From NCBI GenBank assembly GCA_046598415.1, contig JBKJIG010000084.1:1-64000 (forward strand): a stretch of 64,000 bases of DNA. The letters run 5' to 3'. The position numbers were made by a program, and so were the translations under genes. The notes below the pieces were generated by a model. The model did no database searches and was not told where the DNA came from. It worked only from the letters and a program-made list of their open reading frames with translations. This stretch comes from VFJZ01 sp046598415. GTDB lineage: Bacteria > Actinomycetota > Thermoleophilia > Gaiellales > F1-60-MAGs149. Every line of letters begins with the position of its first letter. The stretch's first letter is position 1. This document shows positions 33,501 to 42,783 of the stretch, piece after piece.

Positions 33501-34104
33501 ATGCAGCAGACGTCGAAGGAGACGGATCGGGCGCTCCTCGTCCGTTGGCGCCGGGATTCCGATATCACCGCTCAGACCGCGCTGGTCGAGCGGTACCTGC
33601 CGTTCGCGCTAGGCCCTCGCGCGTCGCTACATGCAGCGCGGCGAGCAGCTCGACGACCTCGAGCAGATCGCGGCGCTGGCACTGGTGCGGGCCATTGACC
33701 CGACGGAGCTGACGACCCGGCTCGGCCGGGCGCCGACCGTGGCCGAGCTGGGGATCGAGTTGGGCTGCGGCGAGGAGCAGGTGCTGGAGGCGCTGGGCGC
33801 GCTCGCGAGCCGTCACGCGGCACCGCTGCCGATGGGCGACGAACCCACCGACGGTCGGCCCACGCCCCTGGCCGAATCCGATCCCGGCTTTGCCGACGTG
33901 ACGGTGCGGCTGGCGCTCGGGCCGGCGCTGGCGAGCCTCGACGTGCGCGAGCGGCGGCTGATCGAGCTGCGGTTCGTGCAGGACCTGTCGCAGTCGGAGA
34001 TCGCGACCCGGCTCGGCATGTCGCAGATGCACGTCTCGCGGCTGCTCCGCCGCGCCCTGACGCGTCTCGAGGACCAGCTGCAGCGCGACGAGCTGGCCTA
34101 CTGA
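33501..34104 (+). pseudogene. Broken SigB-type sigma factor gene (frameshift plus internal deletion)
   Basis: From ATG 33501 the frame reads as the start of a sigma factor (DRALLVRWRRD, ALVERYLPFAL) and then shifts at about 33611, where GCGCTAGGCC appears instead of the expected GCGCTGGCC. In the +1 frame the text resumes (ARRYMQRGEQLDDLEQIAAL). After LALVRAID, however, it jumps directly to PTELTTRLGRAPTVAEL, so regions 2.3-2.4 and the start of region 3 (roughly 60 codons, including -10 recognition) are missing. Region 4 is intact (LSQSEIATRLGMSQMHVSRL). A sequencing error could explain the single base but not the deletion. Confidence 0.75.
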
Positions 34105-34400
34105 AGCCAGGCGCCGAGCGCGGTGCGGATCTGTGGAATGCCGACCCGGCCCTCCAGGCGCTGCGCGATCTTGCCCTCGTCCACGACGATGATGGTCGGC
34201 AGCTCGTGCACCTTGAACCGCTGCGCCAGCTCGGGATGGTCGTCGACATCGACGTCGCGGCGCCGGAACGTCTCGTGGTTGCGACGTGACTGGAGCACCT
34301 GGTCGAGGAAGGCCTGCACGCGCCGGCACGGCCCGGATCGGCGGGACGCGAAGTAGACCAGCGTCGGCCTCGGATCGTCGGATGTTCGCAGTCGCGGCAT
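34098..34400 (-). CDS. Thioredoxin-like protein with SGPC active site
   Basis: This 100-residue thioredoxin fold has the strand TLVYFASRRSGPCRRVQAFL, in which the first active-site Cys is Ser22 and Cys25 remains (SxxC in place of CGPC), and the cis-Pro loop VHELPTIIVVDEG. A monothiol site cannot run the normal dithiol cycle; glutathionylation, trapping or peroxide sensing are possible. A GTTTCG-N12-GGGGAA element ends 9 bp before the ATG, in line with stress control. The gene overlaps the convergent sigma pseudogene by 7 bp and is divergent from csbD. Confidence 0.82.
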   Translation of the reverse strand: MPRLRTSDDPRPTLVYFASRRSGPCRRVQAFLDQVLQSRRNHETFRRRDVDVDDHPELAQRFKVHELPTIIVVDEGKIAQRLEGRVGIPQIRTALGAWLQ

Positions 34401-34409
34401 CCAATGGGC

Positions 34410-34433
34410 TTCCCCGTGCGGTCAGGACGAAAC
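34410..34433 (-). promoter_or_regulatory. SigB/SigF-type promoter of the thioredoxin-like gene
   Basis: GTTTCG (34433-34428), 12 bp, GGGGAA (34415-34410), then 9 bp to the ATG. The spacer is at the short end of the accepted range. Another promoter of the same type points the other way 14 bp away. Confidence 0.35.
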
Positions 34434-34446
34434 GGCTGCCCGTCGC

Positions 34447-34471
34447 GTTTCGCCCGCCGGAGGTCGGGGAC
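34447..34471 (+). promoter_or_regulatory. SigB/SigF-type promoter of csbD
   Basis: GTTTCG (34447-34452), 13 bp, GGGGAC (34466-34471), then 8 bp to the csbD ATG. csbD homologues are general-stress genes in other bacteria, which supports the call. Confidence 0.45.
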
Positions 34472-34479
34472 AACGAGGC

Positions 34480-34668
34480 ATGGACACCGATGACATCAAG
34501 GGCAAGATCAAGGAAACCGGCGGCGAGCTCACGGGTGACGAGCGCCTCGCCAACGAGGGTCGCGCCGACCAGGCCAAGGCCAAGGTCAAGGACGCGGCCG
34601 AGAACCTGAAGGACGCGGCGGAGCACGCGCGCGACGCGCTCACCAGCGACGAGCCGCGCCGCCCGTAG
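34480..34668 (+). CDS. CsbD-family general stress protein
   Basis: This 62-residue, very hydrophilic protein has the family opening DIKGKIKETGGELTGDERLA followed by Lys/Ala-rich repeats (KAKVKDAAENLKDAAEHARDA), predicted to be helical or disordered. CsbD proteins accumulate under SigB control in Bacillus; their molecular role is not settled. The gene lies downstream of a stress-type promoter with no room for a leader, and is followed by a strong bidirectional terminator. Confidence 0.92.
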   Translation: MDTDDIKGKIKETGGELTGDERLANEGRADQAKAKVKDAAENLKDAAEHARDALTSDEPRRP

Positions 34669-34719
34669 TCATGCCGGGGGCGCTGCGACGACCAGCGGTC
34701 GTCGACGGGCGCCTTCCCT

Positions 34720-34752
34720 GAAGCCCCGGTAGCGCGCGCCTGCCGGGGCTTC
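34720..34752. terminator. Bidirectional intrinsic terminator between csbD and the methyltransferase gene
   Basis: GAAGCCCCGG (34720-34729) pairs perfectly with CCGGGGCTTC (34743-34752) across a 13-nt loop, followed by TTCCT on the plus strand and preceded by AGGGAAGG on the complement. It lies between convergent gene ends at 34668 and 34766 and can serve both. Confidence 0.75.
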
Positions 34753-34765
34753 TTCCTGGTCCGGC

Positions 34766-35629
34766 TCAGACGCGCCGGGCCGTGACGGCCCAGGAGCTCG
34801 TCTCCATGAGCACGCCGTCGGGACGCGCGTGCGCGCCCAGCACCGCACGCATCTCGGCCTCGATCACCGGGCGCTTCTCGACGGCGAGATCGCCGGCCTC
34901 GCGGAAGATCGCGGCGGCCGGGCCGAGCGACAGCTGGAATGCCATCGCCTCCTCGATGGTGGCCCCCTGCGACACGAGCACGTCGGTCTGCTCGAACCGG
35001 ATATCGACGTAGCCGGAGCGGCGGAGGATCATCTCCACCACGTCGGGGTCGGCCATCGAGAAGGGGCCGGGGCCGCAGTTCGGAGCGTCATCCGGCGGCG
35101 GCGGGATGTGGCGCTCCACGATCTCCTTCGAGAACGCCATCGCGGGGTTCGTCTCGATCGGGCGCCAGACGATCATCAGCAGCCGCCCGCGCGGTTTGAG
35201 CGCCGTCGCGATGTTGCGCATGCCGGCGGTCGGGTTGTGGAAGAACATCGTGCCGAAGCGGGCGAACGCCACGTCGAACTCCCCGTTGAAGGGCGCCGTT
35301 TGCGCGTCGAGGGCGACGAATTCGACGTTGTCAGCGCCCGCAGCGGCCGCATCCGCGCGCGCCACCTTGAGGAACGGCTCGCAGCAGTCGGTGCCGACGG
35401 CGTGGCCGCCGGGCCGGATGCGTTCGGCGATCTGCAGCGTCGTCTCGCCGAACCCGCAGCCCACGTCGAGCACGCGATCGCCCGCCTTCAGGCCGAGCCA
35501 GTCGAGCGGCCCGCGGCTGTGTGCGTCGCCCATCGCCACGAACGTCGAGCGGAAGCGCGTGAACTGCTCCGCCAGGACCTCGTTCCAGAACTGTATGTGC
35601 TCGGCGTTCGGCGACGGCGACACGGACAC
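34766..35629 (-). CDS. Class I SAM-dependent methyltransferase (UbiE/COQ5-like)
   Basis: This 287-residue methyltransferase has motif I RVLDVGCGFGETTLQIAERI, motif II (GTDCCEP), motif III-like FVALDAQTAPF and FDVAFARFGTMFF. The C-terminal half includes RGRLLMIVWRPIETNP, typical of the ubiquinone/menaquinone-methyltransferase-like group, but the acceptor is not known. The GTG start at 35629 is used. It lies downstream of the class-V aminotransferase on the same strand with a 60-bp gap and ends at the shared terminator. Confidence 0.85.
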   Translation of the reverse strand: MSVSPSPNAEHIQFWNEVLAEQFTRFRSTFVAMGDAHSRGPLDWLGLKAGDRVLDVGCGFGETTLQIAERIRPGGHAVGTDCCEPFLKVARADAAAAGADNVEFVALDAQTAPFNGEFDVAFARFGTMFFHNPTAGMRNIATALKPRGRLLMIVWRPIETNPAMAFSKEIVERHIPPPPDDAPNCGPGPFSMADPDVVEMILRRSGYVDIRFEQTDVLVSQGATIEEAMAFQLSLGPAAAIFREAGDLAVEKRPVIEAEMRAVLGAHARPDGVLMETSSWAVTARRV

Positions 35630-35689
35630 GCGCGCATGGTACCGAACCGGAGTCGGTTGCCACCGGCAGGTTCGGCGAGCGTCATCGGG

Positions 35690-37363
35690 TCAGCGGGGCG
35701 CGGGCGCGAGGCACCCGGGTGGCAGCTCGAACCAGCGCAGCTGCTCGAAACCGTCGGACAGGGTGCGGACGTCGCCGGCCTCGAGCAGGTGCGGCGGCAC
35801 GTTGCGGAGCAGGTCGCGCGCCGCGTCGAGGTATCCCGCCAGCGCCTCCTCCGGCGCTCGGTCATGGTGCTGGGGGTAGCGCATCTCGCCGTTGTCGTAG
35901 TGCACGTCGGCCAGGCGCAGCGGCGGCTCGATGGGGCCGTTGCGGTGATGCCACAGACCGGTCACCGGGTCGAATCGGTAGTCGTGCAGTAGGCGCCAGC
36001 CGTCGGACGCGACGATCTCGACCGCCTCGATCAGGTAGTCGAGCACCGCGTCGGAGATGAAGTAGTTGAGGTTCACGCGCACCCAGCCGGGCTTGATGCC
36101 CTCGCAGCCGTGCGTGATGTGGCTCTCGAACGCGTGCGAGCGGTCGAGGTCGATGCCGAGCAGACGGTGGCCGTACGGCCCGGCGCAGGAACAGCCGCCG
36201 CGCGCCTGGATGCCGAACAGGTCGTTCAGCAGCGCCACGACGAAGTTGTGGTGCAGGTGGCGGCCGTCGCCGCTCGGCGACATGCGCCGGACGGTGAACG
36301 AGATGATCGACAGCCGGTCGGCGTCGAGGTTGCCGAGCAGCGTGACGGCGGGATGCTGGCGCCAGGAAGTGATCGCGCGCCGGACGAGGTGATCCTCGTG
36401 GGCGCGGATCACGTCGAGCCCGACGGCGTCCTTGAGCTGGAACACCAGGCCGGCGCGGATCGACTCGACGATCGCGGGCGTGCCACCCTCCTCGCGGTGC
36501 GCGGGATCGGTCAGGTAGGCGTGCTCGACCGAGTTGACGTACGCGACCGTGCCGCCGCCGGGCACGACCGGCACGCGATTCGTGAGCAGCGAGCGCCGCG
36601 CGATCAGCACGCCGGGCGTACCCGGGCCGCCGACGAACTTGTGCGGCGACAGGAAGATCGCGTCCTTGTGCGCCTCGGCGTGGTTGCAGCACGTCGGCGA
36701 CCACTCGATGTTGACGTACGGCGCAGCGGCCGCGAAGTCCCAGAACGACAGGGCGCCGTGCCGGTGCAGCACGTTCGCGATGGCGCAGGTGTTGGAGATG
36801 ATGCCGGTGACGTTGCTCGCGGCCGAGAACGAGCCGATCTTGAGCGGCCGGCTCTCGTACGCCAGCAGTTGGAGCTCGAGCTCGGCCAGGTCGATGTGCC
36901 CGTCGCAGTCCTCGCCGATCACGACGACGTCGGCGATCGACTCCCGCCACGGCAGCTCGTTCGAGTGGTGTTCGAAGGGGCCGATGAAGACGACCGGGCG
37001 CTCCTCCGCCGGAATGTGTGCGCTGAGGCCGTAGCGGTCGTCGAGGTCGGCCGGGATCCGCAGGTTGAGGATCTGGATCAGCTTGTCGATCGCGGACGTG
37101 GCGCCCGAGCCGCAGAAGATCACGATCGCGTCGTCGTCACCGCCGACCGCGTCGTGGATGATGCGCCGCGCGTCCTCGCGCAGCCGCGTCGTCTGCAGCC
37201 CCGTGCCGCTCGCCTCGGTGTGCGTGTTGGCGTAGCGCGGCAGGACCTCGTCGCGCACGAAGTCCTCGATGAAGCCGAGCGCCCGGCCGCTCGCCGTATA
37301 GTCGGCATACGTGACACGTCGCGGCCCGTAGGGGCCGTGCATCAGCTGATCGTCGCCGATCAC
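35690..37363 (-). CDS. Class-V aminotransferase / cysteine desulfurase-like PLP enzyme
   Basis: This 557-residue fold-type I PLP enzyme has the PLP lysine in LSPHKFVGGPGTPGVL, a preceding His/Asp cradle (WDFAAAAPYVNI) and cofactor phosphate motif SGATSAIDKL. A conserved Cys-rich loop GGCSCAGPYGHR sits where cysteine desulfurases carry the catalytic Cys. It is longer than SufS (~410) because of a ~110-residue C-terminal extension rich in aromatics. A sulfur-mobilising or selenocysteine-lyase-like reaction is possible. The start is GTG 37363 or ATG 37342; a TATACT -10 lies at 37426-37421. Confidence 0.82.
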   Translation of the reverse strand: MIGDDQLMHGPYGPRRVTYADYTASGRALGFIEDFVRDEVLPRYANTHTEASGTGLQTTRLREDARRIIHDAVGGDDDAIVIFCGSGATSAIDKLIQILNLRIPADLDDRYGLSAHIPAEERPVVFIGPFEHHSNELPWRESIADVVVIGEDCDGHIDLAELELQLLAYESRPLKIGSFSAASNVTGIISNTCAIANVLHRHGALSFWDFAAAAPYVNIEWSPTCCNHAEAHKDAIFLSPHKFVGGPGTPGVLIARRSLLTNRVPVVPGGGTVAYVNSVEHAYLTDPAHREEGGTPAIVESIRAGLVFQLKDAVGLDVIRAHEDHLVRRAITSWRQHPAVTLLGNLDADRLSIISFTVRRMSPSGDGRHLHHNFVVALLNDLFGIQARGGCSCAGPYGHRLLGIDLDRSHAFESHITHGCEGIKPGWVRVNLNYFISDAVLDYLIEAVEIVASDGWRLLHDYRFDPVTGLWHHRNGPIEPPLRLADVHYDNGEMRYPQHHDRAPEEALAGYLDAARDLLRNVPPHLLEAGDVRTLSDGFEQLRWFELPPGCLAPAPR

Positions 37364-37445
37364 CGCGTCGCGAATGCGGCGGAGCAGCGGAGTATCGGGT
37401 GGCCGAGTGTCCGTCGTCCGAGTATACGCCCGGCGCGCCCCGTGC

Positions 37446-38732
<1,287 letters not shown>

Positions 38733-38833
38733 GGTGGTTCCTCGGGCTTCGGGTGGGGGCTCCCGAAAGCTATCCGCTTACGCCATCCGGCGGCGACGCC
38801 TCCGCGAAATCGTTGTCCTTTCTCAGGTAGTGC

Positions 38834-39745
38834 TCAGACGGGATCGCGGCGCAGCTCGTGGCACGAGCAGTGCACGCCGCCGCCGCAGAGGGCCATCTGG
38901 TCGTACTCGATCTCGAGCACCTCGAGGCCCTCGGCCCGCAGCCGCGCGTTGACAGTGGTGTTCGCGGCCATGGACAGGATCCGCCCGCCGCCGAGCGAGA
39001 CGAGATTGCCGCCGAGGTTCACGCACTCGCGGTAGGTGACCGGGATGCGCTTGATGCCGTTCGCGTCGAACCAGTCCAGCGCGTATCGCTCGAGCGCGTC
39101 GTCGCACACCAGCGCGAGCTTGTCGGCGAGCATCACGACGACCGCGTCGAGGTGCACGAACTGGGGTGCCAGCGGCACCGTCATCGCCTCCCAGCCCTCG
39201 GCCTGCAGCCAGCCCTGTACCTGCTCGGCCCCCTCCTTGGTGGAGCGGTCGCCGGCATACCCGAGCAGCGCCTTGCCGGGCTCGATGATGCCGAAGTCGC
39301 CACCCTCGAAGTACCCGGCCGTGACCCAGTTCCAGATCGGCACCCCGAGCCGCTCGTACGTCCGCGCGATGACGGCGTAGTCGCGCCGCCGCGCGTCCGT
39401 CTGGATCGCCGCCACGACCGGCCCCCACGGCGTCATGAACGTCGAGTCGCGCGTGTACACGGAGTGCGTCAGGCCGGGATCGGCGTCTACGAGGTGCACG
39501 CGCACGCCGGCGCCGGCGTAGGCGTCGGCCATCGCCTGCCACTGGGCGAGCGCGCGCTCCTTCGTCCACGTCGTGCCGAGCTTCTCGCGGTTGCGCAGGG
39601 CCATGCGCGCGATCGAGTTGATCGGCAGCCACTCGAGGTTGTCCGGCCGGCCGAGCAGCACGTCGGTGAGGATCCCGGTCTGGTTGTCAAGGCCGAAGCC
39701 GGCGGGCAACTGCTCGCTCGTGCGGGGATCGATCGTGATGGCCAT
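38834..39745 (-). CDS. Arginine deiminase / dimethylargininase-like guanidino-modifying enzyme
   Basis: This 303-residue beta/alpha-propeller enzyme of the amidinotransferase superfamily has the substrate Asp in TRDS, EGGD, a His in FVHLDAVVV and the catalytic Cys in CGGGVHCSCHELRRDPV at the C-terminus. These residues hydrolyse guanidinium groups such as arginine to citrulline or dimethylarginine to citrulline, or transfer amidino groups. The length favours dimethylargininase-like rather than ~410-residue ArcA enzymes. GAGGAGG lies about 8 bp before the ATG. No arc operon partners are near. Confidence 0.85.
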   Translation of the reverse strand: MAITIDPRTSEQLPAGFGLDNQTGILTDVLLGRPDNLEWLPINSIARMALRNREKLGTTWTKERALAQWQAMADAYAGAGVRVHLVDADPGLTHSVYTRDSTFMTPWGPVVAAIQTDARRRDYAVIARTYERLGVPIWNWVTAGYFEGGDFGIIEPGKALLGYAGDRSTKEGAEQVQGWLQAEGWEAMTVPLAPQFVHLDAVVVMLADKLALVCDDALERYALDWFDANGIKRIPVTYRECVNLGGNLVSLGGGRILSMAANTTVNARLRAEGLEVLEIEYDQMALCGGGVHCSCHELRRDPV

Positions 39746-39869
39746 CGCGAACCTCCTCGGGGTCAGCCCGATGGTAGCGCGGCGGCGCGGTGGCCGTCCG
39801 GGCGGCGCGCCGCCTCCGCGCGGTCCGCACGAACCGCGCGAATCCCTTCACGAATCACGCCATCCGTGG

Positions 39870-39896
39870 CCGTTTTCGCACCGCGTGCGGAAACGG
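39870..39896. terminator. Hairpin between the acyl-CoA synthetase end and the deiminase start
   Basis: CCGTTTTCGCAC (39870-39881) and GTGCGGAAACGG (39885-39896) pair with one G-T mismatch and a CGC loop. It lies in the 179-bp gap 39746-39924, on the downstream side of the minus-strand synthetase gene, and probably ends its transcript. The remainder of the gap shows no gene. Confidence 0.45.
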
Positions 39897-39924
39897 TCAT
39901 CGGCGACCGGCCGCGCCGCCTCGG

Positions 39925-41559
39925 CTACGCCGTCTTCGCGCCGGCCGCGGAGTCCAGGCCGAGAGCCTCGATCTCGTGGTCGCGCATCTTGTACTTCTGG
40001 ACCTTGCCCGTGACCGTCAGCGGGAAGGCGTCGACGACGCGGACGTAGCGGGGGATCTTGAACCGCGCGATGCGGCCCTCGCAGAACGCGCGGATGTCGG
40101 CGGCGTCGAGCATCTGGCCGTCGGTCGTGATCACCCAGGCGGCCAGCTCCTCGCCGAAGCGCTCGTCCGGGACGCCGAACACCTGCACGTCCTGGATCGC
40201 GGGGTGCGTGTAGAGGAACTCCTCCACCTCCCGCGGCGAGACGTTCTCGCCGCCGCGGATGACGAGGTCCTTGATGCGCCCGACGATGTTCAGGTAGCCG
40301 TCGTCGTCCATCGTCGCCAGGTCGCCCGTGTGCATGTACCGCGACTCGTCGATGGCCGCCGCCGTCGCCGCCTCGTCGTCCCAGTAGCCGAGCATCACCG
40401 AGTAGCCGCGCGTGCACAGCTCGCCGGGTGTGCCCCGCGGCACCACGAGGCCGGTGTCGGGATCGACCACCTTCACCTCGAGGTGGGCCTGGACGGTGCC
40501 GACCGACCCGACCCGCTTGGAGTCCGGATCGTCGCGTCGCGTCTGCGTCGAGACCGGCGAGGTCTCGGTCATGCCGTAGCAGATGGTGACCTCGTCCATG
40601 TGGAGGTCGTCGCGGGTGCGGCGCATGATCTCGACCGGGCACGGCGAGCCGGCCATGATGCCCGTCCGCAGCGTCGACACGTCGAACCGCTCAAGCTCCG
40701 GGTCGGCCAGGATCGCGATGAACATCGTCGGCACGCCGTACAGCGACGTGCAGCGCTCGGCGGCGACGGCCTCCAGCACCGCGCGCGCATCGAACGCCTC
40801 GGACGGGATCACGATGCAGCTGCCGTGTGTGAGGGCCGCGAGGTTGCCCATCACCATGCCGAAGCAGTGGTAGAACGGCACCGGCACGCAGATGCGGTCG
40901 GTCTCGTCGTAGCCGCACACCTGGCCGACGTTGAGGCCGTTGTTGACGATGTTGTGGTGCGAGAGCGTGGCGCCCTTGGGGAAGCCCGTCGTGCCGGACG
41001 TGTACTGGATGTTGATCGGCTGGTCGAACGTCAGCTCGGCCTCGCGCGCACCCAGCGCGGCCGCGTCGACGCCGTCGGCGCGGGCGAGGAGCGCTTCCCA
41101 GTCGGGCCCGCCGAGCTCGATAGAGGCGCGCAAGCCGGGCGCGTCGGCGGCCTCGACGAGCGGCCGGTAGGCGACGTCCTTGAAGCCGGGTGCGTACAGC
41201 AGCAGCGACTGGCCCGACTGGCCGAGCACGAAGTCCAGCTCGTGCTGGCGGTACGACGGGTTGACGTTGACGAGGATCGCGCCCACGCGCGCCGTCGCGT
41301 ACTGGACGACGACCCACGCGGCGCAGTTGGGCGCCCAGATGCCGACGCGGTCGCCGCGCTTCACCCCCGTGGCCAGCAGCGCCAGCGCGACGCGCTCGAC
41401 CCGGTCCGCGAGCTGCCGGTAGGAGAGGCGGAGACCCTCGTGGCACGCGATCACCGCGTCGCGGTCGCCGTGCGCGGCGACCGTCGTCGCCAGCGCTTCG
41501 CCGATGGTCTGTCCCCGCAGCGGGATCGTCGCCGGCCCATGCGCGTACGAGAGCGTCAT
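39925..41559 (-). CDS. AMP-binding acyl-CoA synthetase (FadD/medium-chain type)
   Basis: This 544-residue adenylate-forming enzyme has phosphate loop QYTSGTTGFPKGATLSHHN, ICYGMTETSPVS, TGDLATMD and the C-terminal lysine motif TVTGKVQKYKMR, all intact. The pattern resembles AMP-binding enzymes that activate fatty or branched acids for beta-oxidation. The ATG at 41559 is preceded by GGAGG at 9 bp. It is divergent from the enolase-superfamily gene with a 48-bp gap, so the two may share control. Confidence 0.9.
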   Translation of the reverse strand: MTLSYAHGPATIPLRGQTIGEALATTVAAHGDRDAVIACHEGLRLSYRQLADRVERVALALLATGVKRGDRVGIWAPNCAAWVVVQYATARVGAILVNVNPSYRQHELDFVLGQSGQSLLLYAPGFKDVAYRPLVEAADAPGLRASIELGGPDWEALLARADGVDAAALGAREAELTFDQPINIQYTSGTTGFPKGATLSHHNIVNNGLNVGQVCGYDETDRICVPVPFYHCFGMVMGNLAALTHGSCIVIPSEAFDARAVLEAVAAERCTSLYGVPTMFIAILADPELERFDVSTLRTGIMAGSPCPVEIMRRTRDDLHMDEVTICYGMTETSPVSTQTRRDDPDSKRVGSVGTVQAHLEVKVVDPDTGLVVPRGTPGELCTRGYSVMLGYWDDEAATAAAIDESRYMHTGDLATMDDDGYLNIVGRIKDLVIRGGENVSPREVEEFLYTHPAIQDVQVFGVPDERFGEELAAWVITTDGQMLDAADIRAFCEGRIARFKIPRYVRVVDAFPLTVTGKVQKYKMRDHEIEALGLDSAAGAKTA

Positions 41560-41607
41560 CTTCCGCACCTCCGACGCGGAGTATCGCGCGTCTGCAACAG
41601 TCCCGGC

Positions 41608-42783
41608 GTGAAGATCGCCGATCTCCGCGCCACGCCGGTCAACATCCCGCTGCGAGCGCCGTACCGGTTCGCGTACGGGTCGATCGCGTCGCTGACGAAG
41701 ACGGTGCTCGAACTCGTCACCGACGAGGGCGTCGTCGGGCTGGGCGAGATCGCCGGCGGCGACCACGCGGTCGCGGCGCTGGCGCTCCGCGACCGGCTGA
41801 TCGGCGTCGACATCCTCGACCTGAACCTGGCCGAGTCGCGTTGCGTGCCGAAGGCGCGGTACTCGCCGTGGGACGACGCGCTGGGCCACCGGCGCGTGTT
41901 CGGCGGCATCGAGATGGCGCTCTGGGATGCGCGCGGCCGGGCCGAGCGGCGATCGCTGAGCACGCTGCTGGGCGGCGCCGTCCGCTCCCACGTCGGGCTG
42001 ACGGAGTACTTCTCGCTGCGGCTCGCCGGCCCCTCGGAACCGGGCGAGGCGACCCCGCTCGACGTGGCCCGGTACTGCGCGCGCATGATCGCCGAGCACG
42101 ATGCCGACGGCTTCGAGGGCAAGGTCGCGACCGTCGCCCTGGACGAGGAGGTGGCGACGGTGCGCGAGGTGCGGGCGGCGATCGGCCCCGACCGTGAGCT
42201 GCGTCTGGACGCGAACGGCGGGTGGACGGTGCCGACCGCACGGGAGGCCCTGCGCCGCCTCGATGCCTACGACATCCACTACTACGAGGACCCGGTCGAG
42301 ACGCAGGAGGAGATGGCGGCGCTGCGGCCGGCCACCCGCGCCTCGTTCTCCTCCCACCTGACCGACCTGCGCAAGGCGATGACGCTCGGCACGCCCGACA
42401 CGATCGTCTCGAACGTGAACGAGTTCGGCGGCATCCGCCGCGTCGTCGAGTTCGCGCGGGCATGCGAGCGGCTCGACGTCGGCTTCCGCTTCCACAGCGG
42501 CGAGACGGGCATCGGCAGCGCCGCGTACCTGCACCTGTCGGCTGCGATCTCCTCGGTGCGCGAGCCGAGCCAGACGCTGTTTCGCTGGTACGCCGACGAC
42601 GTCATCGCCGAGGGGCCGTTCGTCCCGAAGGCGGGCGTGGTGGAGGTGCCGACCGGCCCCGGGCTGGGCGTCACGCTCGACGCAGTCGCGCTCGCCCGCT
42701 GTCACGAGCGCTACCGGACGGAGGGGCCGTTCCCCGGCGGACCGGGGGCGGGCGGCTACGGCGAGACGTTCCGTCGCCGGTGA
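41608..42783 (+). CDS. Enolase-superfamily sugar-acid dehydratase (mandelate racemase/glucarate dehydratase-like)
   Basis: This 391-residue enzyme has the N-terminal capping domain and the barrel ligands of the superfamily: DANGGW (Asp), YYEDPVE (Glu), and a third site near SNVNEFGG, with FRFHSGETGIGSAAYLHL in the place of the glucarate dehydratase His/Asn region. Such enzymes abstract a proton alpha to a carboxylate and dehydrate aldonic or aldaric acids. The GTG start at 41608 is taken because upstream frame text is non-coding. Its stop overlaps the TPP-enzyme start by 4 bp, so the two act in one pathway. Confidence 0.82.
   Translation: MKIADLRATPVNIPLRAPYRFAYGSIASLTKTVLELVTDEGVVGLGEIAGGDHAVAALALRDRLIGVDILDLNLAESRCVPKARYSPWDDALGHRRVFGGIEMALWDARGRAERRSLSTLLGGAVRSHVGLTEYFSLRLAGPSEPGEATPLDVARYCARMIAEHDADGFEGKVATVALDEEVATVREVRAAIGPDRELRLDANGGWTVPTAREALRRLDAYDIHYYEDPVETQEEMAALRPATRASFSSHLTDLRKAMTLGTPDTIVSNVNEFGGIRRVVEFARACERLDVGFRFHSGETGIGSAAYLHLSAAISSVREPSQTLFRWYADDVIAEGPFVPKAGVVEVPTGPGLGVTLDAVALARCHERYRTEGPFPGGPGAGGYGETFRRR

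Noticed and set aside
33601..33625. The sigma-gene frameshift as only a sequencing error
   Set aside because: One base could be an error, but the missing regions 2.3-2.4 show the gene is broken regardless.
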